Part shown: in pieces, positions 57,654-64,000 of the stretch
Layout: each line of letters opens with the position of its first letter
Position numbering within the stretch: position 1 is the first letter of the stretch
From: Asterias amurensis
Lineage: Eukaryota; Echinodermata; Asteroidea; Forcipulatida; Asteriidae
Direction: 5' to 3'
Assembly (NCBI RefSeq): GCF_032118995.1
Contig: NC_092667.1
Location: 4,952,931 to 5,016,930, forward strand
DNA length: 64,000 nt
Translations under genes and position numbers: made by a program
Notes under the pieces: generated by a model
Told to the model about the DNA's origin: nothing
The model's database searches: none
What the model saw: the letters and a program-made list of their open reading frames with translations, nothing else

Positions 57654-57751
57654 TGTAATTGTCGATATTTTTCATGGAAGTATGGAAATAAATGTGCATT
57701 TGAATTTAATTTAATTGAAAAAACAAGTACGTACTATCCTGATTGTGTTTG

Positions 57752-57777
57752 AGTGTTGCTGTTGTTGTTGTTGTTGG

Positions 57778-57830
<53 letters not shown>

Positions 57831-57841
57831 GTTGTTGTTGT

Positions 57842-57927
<86 letters not shown>
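57752..57927 (+). repeat. (GTT)n microsatellite
   Basis: About 175 bp of almost uninterrupted tgttgttgt. The long poly-Cys, poly-Val and poly-Leu frames it creates are artefacts. Confidence 0.95.
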
Positions 57928-57928
<1 letters not shown>

Positions 57929-57929
57929 T

Positions 57930-58521
57930 TCCTTAGCAGGAAATTTAAAGCAACCCCCTGTTAAATTGGACCACTGTAGTGGAGTGGTTCTGAATCAGGG
58001 TGCGATGAATTTCGCCTCGAAAGATTCACCAGAGAAAAGCTTTGCCTAAATCTATTTAATAAACTTCGTGATTCTTTGATTTTCAATACTTGATGGCAAA
58101 CCCACGTACGCTTTTATAAATTTTTGAAACACGTGTGTGGGCGACAGAAACTGTGTCACTATTTAATGTATTTCTGAATTGAAATAGGTCGCTTTTATAA
58201 TGTGATATAAAAAAATACTCTCAAAGTGGTTTCGCGTAACTCCTTTCTGGCGGAATTAATTGATTTAACCTCGTTTGCGAGTCGGTGAAAGCAACACCTA
58301 TAAATAATCAAAGTTAATGGTATGTCACTGGTGGCATTACACATGTACTGGGTATAATGCCTTCTGATGTCTATTGAATAAAAACATGTGGTGTATTGTC
58401 AATGTTTCGTCCAGTGTGATCAGAGGCATGGTATTATAAAAGAATGATGATGAATGTTCTCAATAAAAGTCTTAATTTATTCGAAATGCCATCGTAAAAA
58501 GCACATTTTTTTTGCAGAAAT
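57930..58521. other. Intergenic region with no gene seen
   Basis: AT-rich unique-looking sequence. I see no ORF with exon-like borders and no clear repeat. Confidence 0.4.
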
Positions 58522-58686
58522 ATGACACCCATCAGTTTGGGTCTGAGGTTGTCAAAGAATGTTTCAATATTGTTCATTATTTGTTGTTTCGGTGAACTGT
58601 TTGATTGCAAAAGGGAAACACAGGAAAACCACCAAAGAAAACAGCACAATAACTGGTGCATTTTAAACCACTCTCTACCGAATAAC
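58522..58686 (+). CDS. Candidate first coding exon of a secreted or membrane protein
   Basis: ATG at 58522 opens MTPISLGLRLSKNVSILF then IICCFGELFDCKRE. A short basic start, a hydrophobic core (VSILFIICCFG) and small residues fit a signal peptide. The frame continues with polar sequence (QENHQRKQHNNWCILNHS) to LPNN, where an excellent donor follows (aataac|gtaagt) in phase 0. No downstream exon was identified in the window. It is unrecognised and may be chance. Confidence 0.25.
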
Positions 58687-58989
58687 GTAAGTTTAATTCT
58701 CCATAGACATTACATTGACAACCAACGCTAATATTAACATAGCGAAATAACATCAATTATTTCAATGTGACTTGAAGTCTTAAAAGCTTGTCTTCCCATC
58801 TATTTGATGAGAGCAAATAAACTCAGTATTGAATTTTGACCGAAGTGCCTTGTTTTAGCATTGGTGATCACAAAATAAGAGTGATGTGTATGCTTCATTG
58901 TATCCAATTTCTAATAGTAGCCTTGGTGTGGGTCTGTACACAAACAACTGTCTTGTATGGTTGTAAAATAATATAGTATTAAAAGAGAG

Positions 58990-61690
58990 CGGAATACAAA
59001 ATGAGCGATAGACAGAACAACTTGACATTAGTTTGTTATTTACTCCCCCCCCCCCACAATTTGTTAACTCTGACTGTAAAGTTAACGACAGTAAGAAATT
59101 TCCTAAACCTTTGACTGGTTTCAGAGGACAGTTTTCCGAAGTATTGGGACTGGCACAATTTTTTTGAAACTAACCTTTGTAAATCAGAATCTAGCAGTAA
59201 TGCACTTCAAATTGTGTAATCGAGGCATGTAATTTTATTGGTCCTTGGAATACATCAGTAACTTTTTTTTAATGAAATACAATGGTTGGCCGTGGCCCAT
59301 TTTCATAGAGCTGCCTACGCACAAAAAGTGGCTACAAACAACAAAATTTTGCTTACCAGAATTACCAGCCAAACTACCATGTCGCATGCACAATTTGTGA
59401 TTGCACTCCCCTGCTTAGCTTAGCAGAAAGTTGTTAAGCTTAACTTGCTGCATAAGCAGTTATACAAGATTTGGCCCTGGTATAGGCTTTGACAGACTTG
59501 GTCCAAGATTTTGCAAATTTTTCCGAAGATACAAATTCGAAAATCAGATAGGCTAACATGTCATACTGGGCCAAAGAAATAACAACAAATTTGAAAAAAT
59601 AAACAATTTCCCGGAATATCAAACTTGTTTGTTTGTTTGTGTAATATTTTTGCCCTGGTCAGTATGTTTTAGTCTTCTTTTATTTTAGTGGAAATAATAT
59701 ATTAATACCTACATAATAATATAAAAAGGAATATTTCTACGTGATTTATATCTTTTAAATGAGTCCATCACACACCTCTTTCATTCCTCCCCAAGATTCA
59801 AATAAACTGACAACCTGCCACAATATTAACCCGCAGCACATCATTGACATAATTGTTGTTTTTACTCCTAAGGAAACATACATCAACTCAGAGCAAATGG
59901 CACGACGAAAATACCGCATTGCAGACAGCCCCATAGGAAAATAACCGATTCCTAGGGAAGGCAGAAGAAGAATCAAAATTTCCCACTGTCTATAACATCA
60001 CGACGTCGGATCGTTATTGAATTAAACATTTTAATTTTGACCCTGGCAGCTGATGGAAAGAGATGGTATATGTTTGTGTAGATGCTACGTAGGATTGCCC
60101 GCTCCAGAAGAGAGATGATTTTCAGGAAAAGGAAAGAAAGGAAAGATCAAAAAAGAGAGCGCCGTTTTATCAACTTATTGTCCAATTAAGAATTAATTTC
60201 CCTTTTGTTCCTTTTACAAGGCCGTTTTAGAACAGTGTGTATTTTCGAAAATCAGGGTTCTGGCTTTGGGCTTCGTGCCGTCTGATTAAAGTCCCGTAAC
60301 AAACAAACCTTACGTTTTCAAAACAACGAGCAGAGCCTGATAAGCTAAACCCGTGCTTTCGAAAGGGTTGATTTCATCAACCTGTATACGCAAAGGGGAT
60401 GACAGTGTTAAGATTTAAAAGAGCCAGACTATAATCACTCACCATCTCAGAATTCATTCGCCTTTATTATGAAAAGTTTGAATCATTCGTGTTTGTTTGT
60501 TTGTTTGTTTGTTTATGATTTGATGGTTTGTTTACTTGCTTGTGTGTTTTTTTTTTTTTTTTTTTTTGGCTTGGTTGTTTAATTGATGGTTTTTTTCCTT
60601 AGTTTTCTTTTTTAAACCAAGTAGGCCATGGGGAATGCTCCTTCTTAACTTTTGTTTCGATACTTTCGCAGATTTATGATTATAATGCCTGTTTAGGGGG
60701 GGGGGGGGGTTGATGTTCAATAGATTTTCTAGGTCCTCTCAATTCCAAATACTTGATTCATCCTGACCTACAAGTTGTAGCAAACCAACCCCTTTCGCCC
60801 ACGTCCGCGCCAGACATTAAACCCTAAACAATTCCTCTGCTCTCCACTCGAGAAATGTGGACAGAAAATTCAATCAAGGTTGTACAGTAACAATGTTCCG
60901 GTCTTACCCGGGTCCGTGTCATTATCCATACCTTATTCCAACTCACGGCTGCTCCGATCTTGCGAGCCAAAAAATAAAATGCATCACTCAAAATAAATAA
61001 TAAAGACCTAGAACCAGCGCGTTGATTTCTAATACTGACTTGAACTTGTGTTGTTGTCAGTTTCACACATGCAGTGACCAAGGCATGTTCAATTTTGCAT
61101 CACTCACAAACCTGCGCAACGTTGTCAATTACTTTCTGGGCACAGCACACTCGCTTTGATAAGCGACCGAAGGGAAGGGAGCACTACTGAGCGCCTGTAT
61201 GTCAACCTCCAACCTTCATTGATTTTTCCTTCTTTCTGCTATTAATCATATCATCGCACCCGTCATATTTAGTTTATCTTTATGGATGTCTCCGCTTCAG
61301 ATGACATCTCGATTTTGAAACGTTTTGATCTTGACTTGTGACGCCTCAACGCGTTGTCTACGAGAGAAGACGAGGTTTTTTTGGAGGCTACCAACAAAAT
61401 TGTTTTAATGGGCTGGAAATCTGGCGTTGGGAAAAGGACTTCCTAAACCCCTCTGTTCATTAAATCTGATCTGTTGCTCCCTGTATTTACGTTTTAGTCT
61501 CTTAGGAATGGTCTTCACGTCTTGGTAAACTGCGATAAAATAGTCTGACATATGGTTTTGTTATAGAAATCTGCTCTCATTGACTATATACGTGACAGTT
61601 GAAGGGAAATTCAACGAAGCATCCAAAACGCCAAGGTATGTTCTTGTAAGATCGTCTCTGCTCAAAAAGGAGACAAAAACCTCTGTCTCT
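58990..61690. other. Intergenic or intronic region 5' of CHD1L
   Basis: It contains a TAGAGCTGC-family fold-back MITE at 59290-59478 (cattttcatagagctgccta / gttatacaagatttggccct), (GTTT)n at 60491-60512, a T run at 60547-60566 and a G run at 60698-60709. No supported gene. If the exon at 61700-61726 belongs to CHD1L this is its first intron. Confidence 0.45.
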
Positions 61691-61699
61691 CAAACTTAC

Positions 61700-61726
61700 C
61701 AGGTTTGAAGTCATATCATCGTCCAT
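61700..61726 (-). CDS. Possible upstream first coding exon of CHD1L
   Basis: On minus, ATGGACGATGATATGACTTC then AAACCTG ends at a strong gtaagttt donor, encoding MDDDMTSNL in phase 0. It could join an acceptor at 56574-56575 (gcaaaag|tcc), which keeps the CHD1L N-terminal exon frame and adds 28 residues. The acceptor has a poor pyrimidine tract, so this is tentative. Otherwise it is the start of a different minus-strand transcript. Confidence 0.35.
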
Positions 61727-62399
61727 GATCTGTGTACCAGTGGAAGACAGCCTGTAAACTACGTCATCACAAGATACCAGTTATCTTGATCAAAGGAACC
61801 GCCGCCATCTTCGAGTTCAATCTTTCATCGATGAAGTTGAATTGAGAAAGAAGAAAGAATCCACTTGAACTGCTTCATGTCATCGCTGGATTCTCGAACC
61901 GTCCAATATTTATTATTGTAGTAGTCTGAAGATCCGATTTCTCCATGATTAAACTGACTCAACGTCAAGCTCAAGAACAATTCTGTAATAAGAAACGGTG
62001 ATTAACGGAGGCATTTAGAGGTAAGTTTATTTATTTATTGACTATTTATACCCGCAGGTGTAAAGAATGCAGAGCAATGTTTAGGGAGGCCGGTTAATTG
62101 CTTAATCTCACAGGTGTGAACACAACATGTGTTTCTCCGGGTTTCTCTGCTGACAGATGTTTGTCTATTGAAAACACGCTTGTTAAAAGTAATCTACATC
62201 ACACAGATAGGCCTATACACAGAATAACCAAAGCAGTGTTTACGTTATACTCCCAGGTGGTGAGAAGCAATTATGGTTTTGTGTCATAAGCCATTTTGAG
62301 GTATAGTGGCCATATCACTGCTGCATAGATGGTTTGGGTAAACTTGTCGTCGTCATCAAATCCAAACCCTGCACTCTTGGTGTCCATCATACTTCAAAA

Positions 62400-62645
62400 G
62401 GGCTAATGTAGTGTGTTCGAATCTTGGTCGTGACACACACTGTCACACACTTAGTTATATTAATTGCTTCTCTCCACCTGGGAGTATATAATGGGTTCGT
62501 GTGAGGGTAACGAATGTGGACATGAACGGTTAACAACATGTACACAAATTATGTGGCTGTCGGTGCTGCTGCATACTCCACAGGAGCTGAGATAGTTTCA
62601 GGAATACTCGGGGCGGGGCCTGATGAACAGGGGTTTTGATAAAGC
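62400..62645 (+). repeat. tRNA-derived SINE (family 1), degenerate plus copy
   Basis: Box B gtgttcgaatcttggtcgtg, then ttgcttctctccacctggga and gtgagggtaacg match the body of 41219-41577. The head is missing. Confidence 0.55.
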
Positions 62646-62769
62646 AATTTCTTACTATCATTGATTGATATCATTATAATTTATTTTATCAAAACTATGT
62701 CATACATGTGTCATTCTGTGAAAAGGCAAACAAATACACACACAGAACAGCAAACAGCAACTTCACCGT

Positions 62770-63140
62770 GACTAATTAACAGTAAATCTGCTTAGCAGCA
62801 TTAAGCAGAATAGCAGTCCAGATGGTACTTGAATTATGGTATTTTGACTGGTAATCATGTTCTGGTAAGCATAATCTTGTAGTGGTGAGCTTATTTTGTG
62901 TTGCTTTTAAGCAGCTCTATAACATTTGGCCCTGATCGACGGTCTGACCCAAATCTATGAAGCTGTTAAGCAGAAAATACTGCTTGACAAGTTTCTTTGC
63001 TAAGCAAAAGTCGAGTCGGGCACCAGCCACATCAATTCAAACTAAATGCAATTTGGGTTGGTAACCTGATTCTGCTAAGCAACACTAGTCTGCGTTTAGC
63101 GAGTGCTTACAGGTCATTTGTGTGATTGTTTGGCCCCGAT
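62770..63140. mobile_element. Two adjacent TAGAGCTGC-family MITE copies
   Basis: The first (about 62770-62932) ends aagcagctctataacatttg before gccctga. The second (about 62940-63140) starts aaatctatgaagctgttaag and carries ttgctaagcaaaagtc and ctgattctgctaagcaacac. A third partial copy is at 63455-63600 (caatttcatagagctgcaaa). The rest of 63140-64000 shows no gene. Confidence 0.5.
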
Positions 63141-64000
63141 CGAAAATATTCCGGTAATTCGGAAATGAAATTGTGGCATGCAGATGCAAGGAAAGTGGGG
63201 CTCAGACTAGTATAGTACGCAGGTGCTCTGCCACAATTTGCATAATTAACCGGACTTGTGTCCTATTCAGTGATGTTCGATTTTTACAATTACTTAAAGG
63301 TATAGTCATACAAGCCTGATACTTCACGGGGGCAATGAATGCGACTGCCTCCATGCTCTCGGTCATTGCCTTTATGCCCTTAAAAAAGTCCAGCAGAAAT
63401 TTACATTTTTCTTCATAGGGTGTTCTTTATCGAAAACAAATCATAAACAGGTCAGGGGGCAATTTCATAGAGCTGCAAATTCGCTTAAGCACGAAAATAG
63501 CTCGCCTATTTTACACATGTTACTGGCAAAAATTTCATGCCATATTCATTGTTTGTGACTGGTATTTAGCTGTTGTTTACTTAGCATAACAATTGAGTGG
63601 AGTCTTGGCCGGTAATTTGATTTTACTATAGGCAATAAGTTTTGTTTTGTTTTATTGTAACGTCAAGCTGATATTAATAGAGGTACATTATATAGAAAGA
63701 TACGGTAAACGTTTCATGTGAAAGTTTCAGCTGATTACAGTTTCTACTTGATGAGAAAACAGCAAAAAACTGTGAAGGTATTTCCCCAAGAACGTCAAAC
63801 CCATCTACGTTTAGTGAGTTGACAGCGGGTACCAACCGCATCTCTGACCACAGCATTTAAGAACGGACACCAACCCGCAGAAATCTATGAAAAGATTCAC
63901 ACATGAATCATTTCTCAGACTCGAAAGTTTTGAGGTTAAAAATAATCCAAAACCCTATTGTAATACTTCGAGGAAAATCTTTTCTCAAAATAGTTTATAC

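Noticed and set aside
57715-58049. ORFs rich in Cys, Val or Leu runs
   Set aside because: They are frames of the (GTT)n microsatellite with no splice context or homology.

Overview
The window is metazoan nuclear DNA: intron-rich genes with GT-AG introns, tRNA-derived SINEs, fold-back MITEs and large minisatellites. The helicase proteins and the recurring 'TTTCATAGAGCTGCTTAAGC' repeats suggest a deuterostome invertebrate, most likely an echinoderm such as a sea star. That assignment is inference. There are no bacterial-type operons, CRISPR arrays or phage genes, and I saw no LTR or retrovirus-like element.

Layout. 0-2.6 kb: a fold-back MITE, a SINE, then a single-exon minus-strand gene for a four-pass membrane protein of the MOSMO (C16orf52) family. 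4.2-17.4 kb: a complete plus-strand DHX36/RHAU gene (DEAH-box G-quadruplex helicase), 20 coding exons in consistent phase, 967 aa. 17.4-39 kb: a repeat-dominated stretch. It holds candidate first exons near 18.5 and 20.1 kb, a 3.5-copy tandem array of an exon-like block (20.6-23.2 kb), a 51-bp minisatellite (23.56-23.87 kb), 147-bp repeats (25.2-25.77 kb), a 56-bp minisatellite of about 55 copies (26.99-30.15 kb) flanked by inverted copies of the same exon-like sequence, a strong hairpin at 30.9 kb, and a 48/39-bp minisatellite (31.2-34.0 kb). A small unrecognised minus-strand gene with phase-matched exons lies at 34.3-35.9 kb. 39.2-56.5 kb (possibly to 61.7 kb): a complete minus-strand CHD1L/ALC1 gene, a PARP-activated chromatin remodeller. 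It has SNF2 ATPase, helicase-C and macro domains plus a C-terminal BRCT domain that human CHD1L lacks. The BRCT coding region is split by a textbook U12-type AT-AC intron. 57-64 kb: MITEs, a (GTT)n microsatellite, one possible secreted-peptide first exon, and SINE/MITE debris.

The three recognised genes do not form an operon-like unit. DHX36 acts on RNA/DNA G-quadruplexes, CHD1L on damaged chromatin, and the MOSMO-like protein probably in Hedgehog receptor trafficking. MOSMO-like and DHX36 are divergent, with about 1.5 kb between their start regions, and may share a promoter region.

The most interesting observations are the AT-AC intron inside an added BRCT domain, the DHX36 3' splice site built from a (TTA)n retroposon tail, the minisatellite that begins at the DHX36 stop codon, and the inverted exon copies flanking the 27-30 kb array.
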